Source of the DNA: Burkholderia sp. E7m39
Lineage (GTDB): Bacteria; Pseudomonadota; Gammaproteobacteria; Burkholderiales; Burkholderiaceae
Length of the DNA: 40,670 bases
Reading direction: 5' to 3'
NCBI GenBank assembly: GCA_001319865.1
Contig: BBSL01000427.1
Span: 1-40,670, forward strand
Shown: positions 16,369 to 24,414 of the stretch, one piece after another
How the letters are laid out: each line of letters starts with the position of its first letter
How positions within the stretch are numbered: position 1 is the first letter of the stretch
The notes under the pieces: generated by a model
Told to the model about the DNA's origin: nothing
Database searches by the model: none
Seen by the model: only the letters and a program-made list of their open reading frames with translations
Program-made: the position numbers and the translations under genes

Positions 16369-18579
16369 TTGCCTTCGAGAAGAGACGCGCTCAAGTTATG
16401 TCTGGCCAGTTGTGCGCTCAGCGTTCCAGGGCATGCTGAAGGTCCATCTTTAGATCGCGAGGCAGCTCATTCGAACCTGCACGATCAGACAAGCCGTATC
16501 GATGACACCGCCTCGCGCAGGGACGCAAGTTGCCCGAGCCCCGCCGATTCGTCGCCAGCCTATACCGTAACCAGTCGAGACGATTCCATCGACGTCAGAA
16601 CATTTGGGGCGCGCGGCGACGGGCGAACCGACGATACGGCGGCTATCCGCGCCGCTGTCGCCCAGGCATTCCCTACCGGCAGACATGTCTATCTTCCCGC
16701 TGGGCGGTATCTCATTAGCGACACGCTCGAACTCTCGCATCGGTATAGCCCCAATGAAGGCGACATCGCAAACAACGTGATCGCGGTGACTTTGACAGGC
16801 GACGGACCTCACTCCACGTGGCTGATCTGGGCAAGCGATATTCCACTGAATGTCGCTCGCAAGCCAATGGTGCTCCTTGAAGGCTTCGTTGGATTGCAGC
16901 GCCTTACGCTGACGGGCGGCCGCAAATACTCACGTGCCTCGGCTCATACGCCGTTCTTCGGTGTCGTCTGTAAAGGGACGTGTTGGCGAAATGTATTGCA
17001 GCAGGTCGACATCCGGTATGTGGCCGTGTGCTTTTCCGCCGGAATCGCAGAACGATATGCGGCCAGCAGACGTCGTGGCATCGAAATAGACCCGGAATCG
17101 GGCGGCATCGACCTCAATGTCGATTTTGCGCAAATGCGTATCGTTAACTGTGAATTCCGCTCCGAAGTGGTGGAGTTTGCCGATGGCACGTGGAACCCTG
17201 AGACACTCAAAGATAGCCATGGACGATCGCTCGCGGAGCAATGCGTTGCGCTCGAGGTAGGACGACAGCAAAGCGTGAATATCGAGTTCGACAACTGCGT
17301 GTTCGACAACTCGAACTCAAAAGCACTTCAGACCATTCGCTTTGCGAATGCGGGCGATGTCATGTTTCGTAACTGCCTCCTGTCCGCACCTTCGATCTCC
17401 ACAGTCAATACCTATGCGATTCAAGAAGAAACCGACTCTGGCGGTTCCAACATTTATCTCGACCATTGCTATTTGATGGGAGGGGTTGCGTCGCTGAATA
17501 CCACACAAGGCACTTTACGCATCCGAAACAGCAACGGAGAAAACGTTCCACCCGACACCGCGCTGAACGGTGTAGTGGATCTGGTTCGGGTCGTCGGACA
17601 AGGCACCACGATTGATATTGACGGCTTCGACATCGGCCGTGGCAATCATCTGAAACAGATCACGCTCAGCCACGCCGAGCAGTTGCGCGACGCGACGACC
17701 AATCCCGCTGGCAATACAACGGCGGCGTATGAACGTCGCCTGTACTCGCTGCGCAATATCACGGGCATCTCGAAGATAAGGTGCGGCCATGAAACGTTTG
17801 CTTTCTCGGGACGCATTGAGGCCGTCACAAGCCTGTTACCCGATTTCACCGCAGACCTTGGCAAACGCCGCATCCCTACGTCTTACATGGCGCGCTCTCT
17901 GGACGATTCGGCGTGCCGTGCAGGATTTGTATCGACAGTTCAGCGCGGCGGTCAATGGATGTACAGCGCAACGCTCGACGCACATAACTGCATTGCATGG
18001 TTCGTGGATGTCGACGCCACGACATGTTATGACTTTTCGGTTGACGTGCACGTCGAACTACAAAGAAATGGCACGCCTGCCGGGGGCGAGTTCAATGTAT
18101 GCGCTACGTTTCACGACAGAGACAGACGTCTGATCGGCAACGGACCCAATTCAGGTGTTTTCCTGCTTGGCGGCGTCACACCCACCAACGGGTATGGTTT
18201 TCTGCAAAGCGGGACCTGCGTCTCCATTCATTCGCAGCACATCGTGCCACCGGCACGCGCGGCATTTGCGCGCATCGAGCTTTCAATTGATCCGCCTGCT
18301 TCACGGTACGCTTCCGCGGCGATCGGCAAGGTGCTTTTTGGACCTGCTGGCGCCAATGTGATCTTGCCGTCTGTGATCGCCCCGCCATTCGAGGCTCCCA
18401 GCATGCCATCGATGGGTGTCTGGCAGCGCGGCGACTTTGTACGAAAAGCATCTTCCATCCATGCAAACACTCGTCCGAACAGTCCGCCCGCCGTTTTTGG
18501 TTGGCTGCGCGAAACGAATGGTAACTCGAATGTCGAGGGTGCCGACTGGCTTGCGCTGGGCGGTCTGTCGAGCGATTAA
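16369..18579 (+). CDS. Exported right-handed beta-helix protein (pectate-lyase superfamily)
   Basis: The protein has 736 residues from TTG at 16369. The N terminus SRRDALKLCLASCALSV resembles a twin-arginine signal (SRRxxLK) with a short hydrophobic core. Around residues 75-100 comes IDVRTFGARGDGRTDDTAAI, the entry motif of pectate-lyase-3/glycosyl-hydrolase-55-like beta-helices, then HVYLPAGRYLISDTLEL. The following 350 residues contain Asn-rich turns and repeated short strands such as IVNCEFRSEV, IEFDNCVFDNSNS and VMFRNCLLSAPS, as in stacked coils. The last 200 residues form a separate beta-rich part, perhaps carbohydrate-binding. Divergent from the EPS operon, it could be a lyase or hydrolase that trims the polymer. 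I cannot identify catalytic residues. Confidence 0.75.
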   Translation: MPSRRDALKLCLASCALSVPGHAEGPSLDREAAHSNLHDQTSRIDDTASRRDASCPSPADSSPAYTVTSRDDSIDVRTFGARGDGRTDDTAAIRAAVAQAFPTGRHVYLPAGRYLISDTLELSHRYSPNEGDIANNVIAVTLTGDGPHSTWLIWASDIPLNVARKPMVLLEGFVGLQRLTLTGGRKYSRASAHTPFFGVVCKGTCWRNVLQQVDIRYVAVCFSAGIAERYAASRRRGIEIDPESGGIDLNVDFAQMRIVNCEFRSEVVEFADGTWNPETLKDSHGRSLAEQCVALEVGRQQSVNIEFDNCVFDNSNSKALQTIRFANAGDVMFRNCLLSAPSISTVNTYAIQEETDSGGSNIYLDHCYLMGGVASLNTTQGTLRIRNSNGENVPPDTALNGVVDLVRVVGQGTTIDIDGFDIGRGNHLKQITLSHAEQLRDATTNPAGNTTAAYERRLYSLRNITGISKIRCGHETFAFSGRIEAVTSLLPDFTADLGKRRIPTSYMARSLDDSACRAGFVSTVQRGGQWMYSATLDAHNCIAWFVDVDATTCYDFSVDVHVELQRNGTPAGGEFNVCATFHDRDRRLIGNGPNSGVFLLGGVTPTNGYGFLQSGTCVSIHSQHIVPPARAAFARIELSIDPPASRYASAAIGKVLFGPAGANVILPSVIAPPFEAPSMPSMGVWQRGDFVRKASSIHANTRPNSPPAVFGWLRETNGNSNVEGADWLALGGLSSD

Positions 18580-18684
18580 CAATGTCGCAGCTTAGTCTGA
18601 TTCATGACGAAAGGAACGTTACGAAGACGAGTTACGTGATGCAAAGCCTCGCCTCGGGAACGGCGATAGCCGCTCGCCGGACCA

Positions 18685-19815
18685 TCAGAACGTATGCCGG
18701 ATGCCTGCAATCGCACCAAGTTGGCCCACACCCGCGGCAGGCGTCGTGCCACCGCCGCCCGCGCTGACGGAATAGCGCGCGTGCGCGCTATTCCACAAGT
18801 AAGCAACGTTGCCGTACACTGCCGTGCGCTTCGAGAGGAAGTACGTGGCGCGCAGGCTCGCCATTGTCGCGCGCGCGTCCTGTTGCTGAACGATTACACG
18901 ATACGCTTCGCCGTCGATGGCCAAGCCGGGCCTCACATAGTATTGCGCGCCGAGAAAGAACAGATTCGAACGCACGTCGCCGCCCGGTCCGCTCGATTCG
19001 ACGCGACGCCCCACCCATCCACCGCCGACCTTTACGCCCGCGACATTCACATAGCCATTCGCCTGAAGCCGCGCATCCTTGTCGCCTGAGGCTGTGATCG
19101 GAAACGGCGCGGCACCGTCGAAGAAGTTGGCGGCCGCGTTGGTGCCGCCACGCTGTTCGTCATAGGCTGTTGCCACGCCGAAGTAGGTGCCGTCGTATTT
19201 GAGCATCGCGCTCCATTCGCGGCATTGATTCACGTCGCCAGGTACCTGTCCGGCGCATGTGCCCTGCCCCGGTGAATTGCCCGTGCCCGTACTGTCGCGT
19301 CCGAACGACCAGGAAGCGCCGACGGTAAATCCGTAGAATTTTCCTTTATAGACGACTGTGTTATCGCTTCTTGCGTTCGGCAAGAACGCGTCCAGCGCGC
19401 CGATGCCGTAGATGTCCGGCCCGAGAATATCGGCGTCCGACAGCACCCAGTACGACATCGTGTATTGACGGCCGAAGGTCAGCGAACCCCAGACCCCTTC
19501 CAGCCCGACAAGCGCCTGTCGTCCAAACAGCCGACCACCTTGACCCGAGTCGCCGCCTTTGATGTTGAACCCGCTTTCGAGAATGAATACGGCCTTGTTT
19601 CCTCCGCCCAGGTCTTCCGCTCCGCGCATGCCCCAGCGCGATGGCAACTCACCGGTGATGCCCGGCATCCGGATCACGTGATCGCCTGCCGCGTTCGCGT
19701 GCGAAACGTACTCGATGCCCGTGTCCAGTACGCCATAGAGCGTGACACTGCTTTGCGCAAATGCCGTCGCGCTGAATAGTCCCGCTGCCAGCGCCGCAAT
19801 CCTGCCGTATTTCAT
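18685..19815 (-). CDS. Outer-membrane general porin (OmpC-like, Burkholderia type)
   Basis: The 376-residue precursor has a Sec signal peptide cleaved after AFA (residue 20). The mature start QSSVTLYGVLDTGIEYV and the following SRWGMRGAEDLGGGNKAVF, GRLFGRQALVGLEG and LTFGRQYT are the diagnostic blocks of betaproteobacterial porins (Gram-negative porin family 4). The C terminus GAIAGIRHTF ends in the Phe needed for BAM recognition. It should form a trimeric 16-strand barrel that lets small hydrophilic solutes cross the outer membrane. A GGAGA ribosome site precedes ATG. It is divergent from the hydroxylaminobenzoate-lyase-like gene, so it may serve uptake of the same substrates (inference). 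Confidence 0.93.
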   Translation of the reverse strand: MKYGRIAALAAGLFSATAFAQSSVTLYGVLDTGIEYVSHANAAGDHVIRMPGITGELPSRWGMRGAEDLGGGNKAVFILESGFNIKGGDSGQGGRLFGRQALVGLEGVWGSLTFGRQYTMSYWVLSDADILGPDIYGIGALDAFLPNARSDNTVVYKGKFYGFTVGASWSFGRDSTGTGNSPGQGTCAGQVPGDVNQCREWSAMLKYDGTYFGVATAYDEQRGGTNAAANFFDGAAPFPITASGDKDARLQANGYVNVAGVKVGGGWVGRRVESSGPGGDVRSNLFFLGAQYYVRPGLAIDGEAYRVIVQQQDARATMASLRATYFLSKRTAVYGNVAYLWNSAHARYSVSAGGGGTTPAAGVGQLGAIAGIRHTF

Positions 19816-20361
19816 GTGGTCTCCGTTCTCTCAAGACAATACTTTGGATGACGAATTGAATCGTCTGTCGATAAATGCATGCCGGCGAGCTTAGGGTTCG
19901 ACAAAAAAATCAACAACGGGGAAAACATCGATTGCCGCTCGCCGAGCGACATCGCGAGGCGAAGGCAGGAGGATTTTGCTACTCGGATTTGCGCGACAGG
20001 TCTGGAAATTCTTCTATCGCAAACGTACTACACGGCACAAATCTTCTCGCAACGACAGGATTCGCTCATGTGCTGTCATTGCAAACAGGACCGTGAAATG
20101 TATTCAAACCAATATTGAACGAAGCGAACAAGGCACGCATAACTGACGGCACGCGGCAAATAGGCGGAGAAGTGCGAGTCGCGTCGTCTCACAACGTTCA
20201 AGATGCGTGATTGCAATATGCACGACATGCATCATTGATTTGCAGGAGTTTCGCTTCTTCGATTGACTTTGCTATGGCATCTTGAGATCGCCACCACGCA
20301 CATCGACGTACGCGTTACGCGACGACGACGTGCAGGGCCATCACACTCAGGAGATAGCGAA
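19816..20361. other. Divergent control region between porin and hydroxylaminobenzoate-lyase-like gene
   Basis: These 546 bases are non-coding as far as I can see. They are A/T-richer than the flanking genes and hold the porin promoter side and the LysR-type dyad at 20218-20232. An in-frame open stretch from 20263 precedes the lyase-like gene, but it has no ribosome site and its residues look non-native. Confidence 0.5.
20218..20232. promoter_or_regulatory. Candidate LysR-type operator (T-N11-A dyad)
   Basis: ATGCA-N5-TGCAT is a perfect 5-bp dyad that satisfies the T-N11-A rule of LysR-type recognition sites. CAAT/ATTG extend it outward with one extra base on one side. It lies about 130 bases before the ATG of the lyase-like gene. 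A LysR regulator of the NahR/DntR-like kind is encoded at 22634-23608. The link between the two is inference. Confidence 0.4.
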
Positions 20362-20913
20362 ATGTCCGAATCCCCCAATTCCAGCACCAAAGATCAGCTT
20401 GTCGCGCGTTGCCTGCCCTTCCTCGCCGAAGTGAAAAACATGACGACGGGTACGGAAGTAGAGCAATGGCTGAACACGAAATATGGCGTCGATAGCGAGC
20501 TCTATCAGGATCTCGCACGCCTCATTACGCGTGGCGTGGAGGCAGGCTGGGCAGCCGATGTCGAGATCGCCGGCCCGAAGTATCGACGCGCCCGACTCGT
20601 CGCGCCCACTGCAGAAACTTTCTATTTCAGCATCACGGCCGTGTTGATGGACAGCACCGCCAACACGCAGGGCAATCCTGACAACGCGTTTCGCGGCGAC
20701 TATCACTCGCATCCTTATGGTGAGTTCAATCTTGTCGTGCCGCTCAACGAAGGTGCGGCACTCGCCGGACCCAACGGATGGTGTTATGGCGGCTGGACCG
20801 CGCCCGCGCCGGGCAGCCACCATTTTCCGGAGGCAAAAGGCGGTGCCGTGATCGCGTTGTTCTTCTTGCCATCGGGACGCATTGCATACGACGTCAAACC
20901 GCCCGTTCAATGA
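20362..20913 (+). CDS. DUF4863 family protein, 4-hydroxylaminobenzoate lyase-like (PnbB-like)
   Basis: The protein has 183 residues; ATG at 20362 has AGGAGA seven bases upstream. The N-terminal 80 residues are helical. The C-terminal half is a cupin-like fold with FRGDYHSHPYGEFNLVVPL (His-x-His and Glu as likely metal ligands) and GSHHFPEAKGGAVIALFFLPSGRIAYD. This matches the DUF4863 family, whose characterised member PnbB converts 4-hydroxylaminobenzoate to protocatechuate and ammonia. A soluble cytoplasmic enzyme is expected. It is tail to tail with the aromatic-acid symporter gene, and a nitroreductase gene that could make its substrate lies 9 kb away. The family call is from memory of the motif pattern; the exact substrate is uncertain. 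Confidence 0.7.
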   Translation: MSESPNSSTKDQLVARCLPFLAEVKNMTTGTEVEQWLNTKYGVDSELYQDLARLITRGVEAGWAADVEIAGPKYRRARLVAPTAETFYFSITAVLMDSTANTQGNPDNAFRGDYHSHPYGEFNLVVPLNEGAALAGPNGWCYGGWTAPAPGSHHFPEAKGGAVIALFFLPSGRIAYDVKPPVQ

Positions 20914-20921
20914 CAGGCAAA

Positions 20922-20955
20922 AGCACTGGGAGCCTCACATGAGGCTCCCACTGCT
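20922..20955 (-). terminator. Strong hairpin terminator after the symporter gene
   Basis: TGGGAGCCTCA and its exact complement TGAGGCTCCCA form an 11-pair stem with a two-base spacer. Beyond one mismatch, AGCA/TGCT add four more pairs. On the minus strand the stem is followed by TTTT, so it should end the symporter transcript. It may also work more weakly for the plus-strand lyase-like gene, which stops just before it. Confidence 0.8.
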
Positions 20956-20978
20956 CGATAGAAATCGTTTAGCCGTTT

Positions 20979-22346
20979 TCAGTGCGCAAGCGATTCGCCG
21001 TCTGGCAGATCGGATACTGCTTCATTGGAACTCACCGCCTGCTTGATCAGCAGCGCCACGCACGAGACCGTGCCCGCGATCGCGACGACCGTGAAAATGC
21101 CCGGCAGACTGACCTGCTGCCGGGTCAACTCCGCGACCAGAAACGAGCCCGTGATGCCGCCGAAGCGGCCCACGCCGAGCATCCACGCAACCCCCGTTCC
21201 GCGACCGGCCGTTGGGTAGAACGCTGCCGCCAGCGCGGGCATCGACGCCTGTGCGGTATTCACGAGCACGCCGGCGATGAACACCGCGCACATCAGCAGA
21301 CCGATATTGCCGATCGACTGACCGATCGCATACACGGCGACTGCACCGAACGCATACGCAGCCGCCACCACGCGATTGGGATTGAAGCGGTCCATCAGCA
21401 TGCCGCACAACACCGTTCCCGCGCCGCCTAACGGAAACAGCGCGGACACGAGTGCAGCGCGCTGCGGCGTGAGCCCCGCATCCTTGAGCAGAACGGGCAT
21501 CCAGTTGACGAGTCCATAGAAAATGACGAGTCCCATGAAGTAGCACAGCCACAGCATCACGGAACCTACAATGAACGAGCGTGACAGCACGATTCGAATG
21601 CCGCCCTTGCTTTCTTCTTTTATGCGCTTCACACCTTCCTGCAAGACGAAGGCGTGAGCAAATTGCGCGTCAGCGCTGATACGCACAAGCACGTTGCGAA
21701 TCTTCTCCGTTGGCTTCTGCTTCGACACCATGTAACGGATCGACTCGGGCAAGCGCAACGCGAGCACGACGGCAAGCAGCATCGGCACCGCGCCGCCGAG
21801 CAGCAGCACACTGCGCCAACCGAACTGCGGAATCATCCAGGCAGCGAGAAAGCCGCCGAATGCAGCGCCCAACGGAAAGCCGCAGAACATCAGATTGACG
21901 ATGGTTGCGCGCCGCCCGTCCGGGCTGAACTCGCTCATCAACGTGACGGCGTTCGGCATCGCGGCGCCGAGTCCAATGCCCGTGACGAATCGCAATGTCG
22001 TCAGTTCCGACAAATTCTGCGCAAACGCGGACGCAAAACACGACACGCCGAACAGCAGCACCGACACAGTCAGTACGACGCGCCGCCCGCAACGGTCCGA
22101 CAGCGGGCCTGACAGCAATGCGCCGGACGCGAGTCCGAATAGCGCGGCACTGAGCACGGGTGCAAGTGCCGCCTTGCCGCTATGCCACTCCGACAACAGC
22201 GAAGGCGCAATGAAGCCGATCGCCGCCGTATCGAAGCCATCCATCAATACGATCACGAAACACATCGCGAACACGAGCCACTGAAAACGCGAAAACGGGT
22301 GCTCATTGATGAGCGCTTGTACATCGACAGTCCTTGTCTCTTCCAT
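20979..22346 (-). CDS. Aromatic acid/H+ symporter, MFS family (AAHS)
   Basis: The protein has 455 residues from the ATG at 22346; the frame stays open further upstream but without family sequence. It has twelve membrane segments. The AAHS hallmark DGFDTAAIGFIAPSL is in the first segment, and the MFS loop motif LSGPLSDRCGRRVVL follows the second. The second half repeats with GMLMDRFNPNR. Family members such as PcaK and BenK import protocatechuate, 4-hydroxybenzoate or benzoate with protons across the inner membrane. It lies downstream of the LysR gene on the same strand and has its own strong terminator. The neighbourhood suggests an amino- or nitrobenzoate-like substrate (inference). Confidence 0.92.
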   Translation of the reverse strand: MEETRTVDVQALINEHPFSRFQWLVFAMCFVIVLMDGFDTAAIGFIAPSLLSEWHSGKAALAPVLSAALFGLASGALLSGPLSDRCGRRVVLTVSVLLFGVSCFASAFAQNLSELTTLRFVTGIGLGAAMPNAVTLMSEFSPDGRRATIVNLMFCGFPLGAAFGGFLAAWMIPQFGWRSVLLLGGAVPMLLAVVLALRLPESIRYMVSKQKPTEKIRNVLVRISADAQFAHAFVLQEGVKRIKEESKGGIRIVLSRSFIVGSVMLWLCYFMGLVIFYGLVNWMPVLLKDAGLTPQRAALVSALFPLGGAGTVLCGMLMDRFNPNRVVAAAYAFGAVAVYAIGQSIGNIGLLMCAVFIAGVLVNTAQASMPALAAAFYPTAGRGTGVAWMLGVGRFGGITGSFLVAELTRQQVSLPGIFTVVAIAGTVSCVALLIKQAVSSNEAVSDLPDGESLAH

Positions 22347-22491
22347 TGCATCCTCACTAATGGGATTGAACTGCCGGCGCCGCCACGTCAGCAACGCGCT
22401 GCGTGTCTCGCCGGTCATCGCAGCCCAGATTAAGAGCGTCAAATATCGCCAACAACCCGGCGAATCACGCAAACGTCGCGCGCCCGTACGC

Positions 22492-22515
22492 CGCACGATG
22501 CAGAAGCATCGTGCG
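22492..22515. repeat. Perfect 10-bp inverted repeat with 4-base loop between LysR and symporter genes
   Basis: CGCACGATGC, then AGAA, then GCATCGTGCG. The stem is perfect and G/C-rich, with no T tract after it on either strand. It lies 146 bases upstream of the symporter ATG. It could be an operator, a transcript-stabilising or attenuating hairpin, or the end signal of the LysR transcript. Confidence 0.5.
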
Positions 22516-22633
22516 ATGTTCACGGTTAGGCTCAAAAAGCCCTTTTTTCCAGCTATTTCGATGAAGTTCGCGCGAACGTGCGTGACGCGAGCCCACGGTG
22601 AATTGTCTGCATACCGATCTTGCACGGAATCGA

Positions 22634-23608
22634 TCAGCTGCTTCGCACCTGCCGCGCGACATCGGCGAGTTGATTGCGCAGCCATTGCAACGCGGGATCG
22701 GCGTCGTTGCGTTCATGCCATACGGCGCGCACGGCGACGTTGGGACATTCATACGGTGTCGCGCGCATTTTCAGTTCGCCATAGCGCTCCAGTTCACGGC
22801 CGAGCGACGACGGCACGAGCGCGAGCATGTCACTGTGACGCAGCAGCGCGGGAATCGCGAGCGAGTGCGCGACAGACATGCGCATGCGCGGCATGTCGTC
22901 GGCATCGGCAAAGGCGCGGTTGAGGGCATCGCGGTTGAACATTTCCGATTGCCGCGCGAGCCCCCGCTCGACGATAAAGCCGCTCACTGCCCCCTCTTCC
23001 TCTCCACCTTGCGAGATCGCGATCATCGGATGAACCAGCAAGTCGTCGCGCGTGAGCGGCCGGTCGGCGATCGGGTGATCGCGATGAAGCACCATGACAT
23101 CGGTCTGCTCCCAGAGCGTCGTCGAGCGGAAACGCGTCGGCACATCCGCGAAAATGCCGATCGCCACGTCGATCCGGCCTACGTCGATCTGCCCCGCGAG
23201 ATCGAGGCGCGTCGACGGCCGCACGACCAGATCGACGAGTGGCGCCTCTGCATGCAGACGCTGACTCAGACGCCCCAGCACCAGCAGCGTGATGTAGTCG
23301 TTCGCCGCCACTACGAACTTGCGTTGCGCAACGCGCGGATCGAATGCATCGACGCCGAGCGCGGCGCGGATCTGCTGCAGCGCGCCGCGCACGTGCGCGG
23401 CCATGCCCATCGCGCGCAGGGTCGGCTCCATGCCCTTGCCTGTGCGCACGAACAGATCGTCGCCAAGCACCTCGCGCATCCGCGCGAGCGCATGACTGAT
23501 GGCGGACTGGCTCAGATGCAGACGCTTGCCCGCCAGACCGAGATTGCGGTCTTCAAAAATCGCGTCGAACACGCGCAACAGGTTCAGGTCGATGCGGTCT
23601 GCTGACAT
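22634..23608 (-). CDS. LysR-family regulator (NahR/DntR-like subgroup)
   Basis: The protein has 324 residues. The N-terminal winged helix starts DLNLLRVFDAIFEDRNLGLAGKRLHLSQSAISHALARMR, a clear LysR DNA-binding motif, followed by DDLFVRTGKGMEPTLRA. This wording is typical of the NahR/LinR/DntR group that responds to aromatic compounds. The effector domain runs from about residue 92 (RKFVVAANDYITLLVL) to the end. Its first codons overlap the end of the gamma-glutamyl hydrolase gene by 25 bases, so it is probably co-transcribed with the catabolic operon and may control it and the nearby symporter. The effector is unknown. Confidence 0.92.
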   Translation of the reverse strand: MSADRIDLNLLRVFDAIFEDRNLGLAGKRLHLSQSAISHALARMREVLGDDLFVRTGKGMEPTLRAMGMAAHVRGALQQIRAALGVDAFDPRVAQRKFVVAANDYITLLVLGRLSQRLHAEAPLVDLVVRPSTRLDLAGQIDVGRIDVAIGIFADVPTRFRSTTLWEQTDVMVLHRDHPIADRPLTRDDLLVHPMIAISQGGEEEGAVSGFIVERGLARQSEMFNRDALNRAFADADDMPRMRMSVAHSLAIPALLRHSDMLALVPSSLGRELERYGELKMRATPYECPNVAVRAVWHERNDADPALQWLRNQLADVARQVRSS

Positions 23609-24414
23609 GGTTCAACGCCCTTTGATGTGCGGCTGCGGGTAGTGTCGCGTGTTGTGTTCGCGCGCCTGTAGCGGCGGCAATGCGAGCCGAATGCCGCAAA
23701 CATCGCGCGCGACAATGCATCGTCTTCCAGCATCACTTCGGGATGCCACTGCACGCCGAGCGCAAATGGGTGTCCGTCGAGTCGATACGCTTCGATCAAT
23801 CCGTCCGATGCGCGCGCTTCGACGACCAGCCGTGGCGCGAGCTTCGCCACGCCCTGACGGTGCAGCGAATTCACGCGAACGCGTTGCGCGTGGGCGAGCG
23901 TCGCGAGCATGCCGGTTGGCGCGAGTTCGACGTCGTGGCGATAGCGATAGCGCGTGTGCAGATCTTCCGAAGGATCTTCGAGGTGATCTTCCGAATGTCC
24001 GCGCGCGTGGATGTCCGTATGCAGCGTGCCGCCGAAAGCAACGTTCATTTCCTGAAAGCCGCGGCAGATCGCGAGGACAGGCATGCCACGCGAGGCTGCG
24101 GCCTGCATCAACGCGAGCGCAGTGTGATCGCGGTCGGGATCGACGAGCATGTCGGCGCTTGCTTGTCCGCGATAACGGTGCGCTTCGACATTCGACGCGC
24201 CGCCTGGAAACAGCAATCCGCTCACGGCATCGAGATATACGTCGAACGCGTCCAGATCACGCGTGGCGGGAATCAGAACGGGGCTGACGTTTGCCGCCGA
24301 CATCAGCGCGCGGACATAGCTGTGCTTCGCGCTGTGCAGGTCGTGTTCGCCGGCAAAGAAGCGGTCGCACACCACGCCGACGAGAGGTCGATCGTGCGTT
24401 TCATCGGCCATCAT
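23584..24414 (-). CDS. Class I glutamine amidotransferase-like gamma-glutamyl hydrolase (PuuD-like)
   Basis: The protein has 276 residues. The ATG at 24414 overlaps the stop of the reductase gene (ATGA) and has GGGAG upstream. The catalytic triad is complete: Cys117 in LAICRGFQEMNVAFGGTLH, and His224 and Glu226 in GVQWHPE. The GICRG-QE-N-A-GGxL pattern is that of peptidase C26 enzymes such as PuuD, which cleave gamma-glutamyl amides to glutamate plus amine product. In aniline pathways a related protein (TdnT/AtdA2) acts with the ligase. Here it should remove glutamate after oxidation, or hydrolyse excess conjugate. After the catalytic domain there is a basic tail of about 30 residues, which overlaps the LysR gene start. 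Confidence 0.9.
   Translation of the reverse strand: MMADETHDRPLVGVVCDRFFAGEHDLHSAKHSYVRALMSAANVSPVLIPATRDLDAFDVYLDAVSGLLFPGGASNVEAHRYRGQASADMLVDPDRDHTALALMQAAASRGMPVLAICRGFQEMNVAFGGTLHTDIHARGHSEDHLEDPSEDLHTRYRYRHDVELAPTGMLATLAHAQRVRVNSLHRQGVAKLAPRLVVEARASDGLIEAYRLDGHPFALGVQWHPEVMLEDDALSRAMFAAFGSHCRRYRRANTTRDTTRSRTSKGVEPCQQTAST

Noticed and set aside
22529..22548. GGCT-CAAAA-AGCC followed by CTTTTTT as a plus-strand terminator
   Set aside because: The stem has only four pairs and no plus-strand gene ends upstream of it.
22598..23605. Long open frame on plus opposite the LysR gene
   Set aside because: It is an Arg/His-rich antisense shadow of a clear LysR coding region in high-GC DNA.
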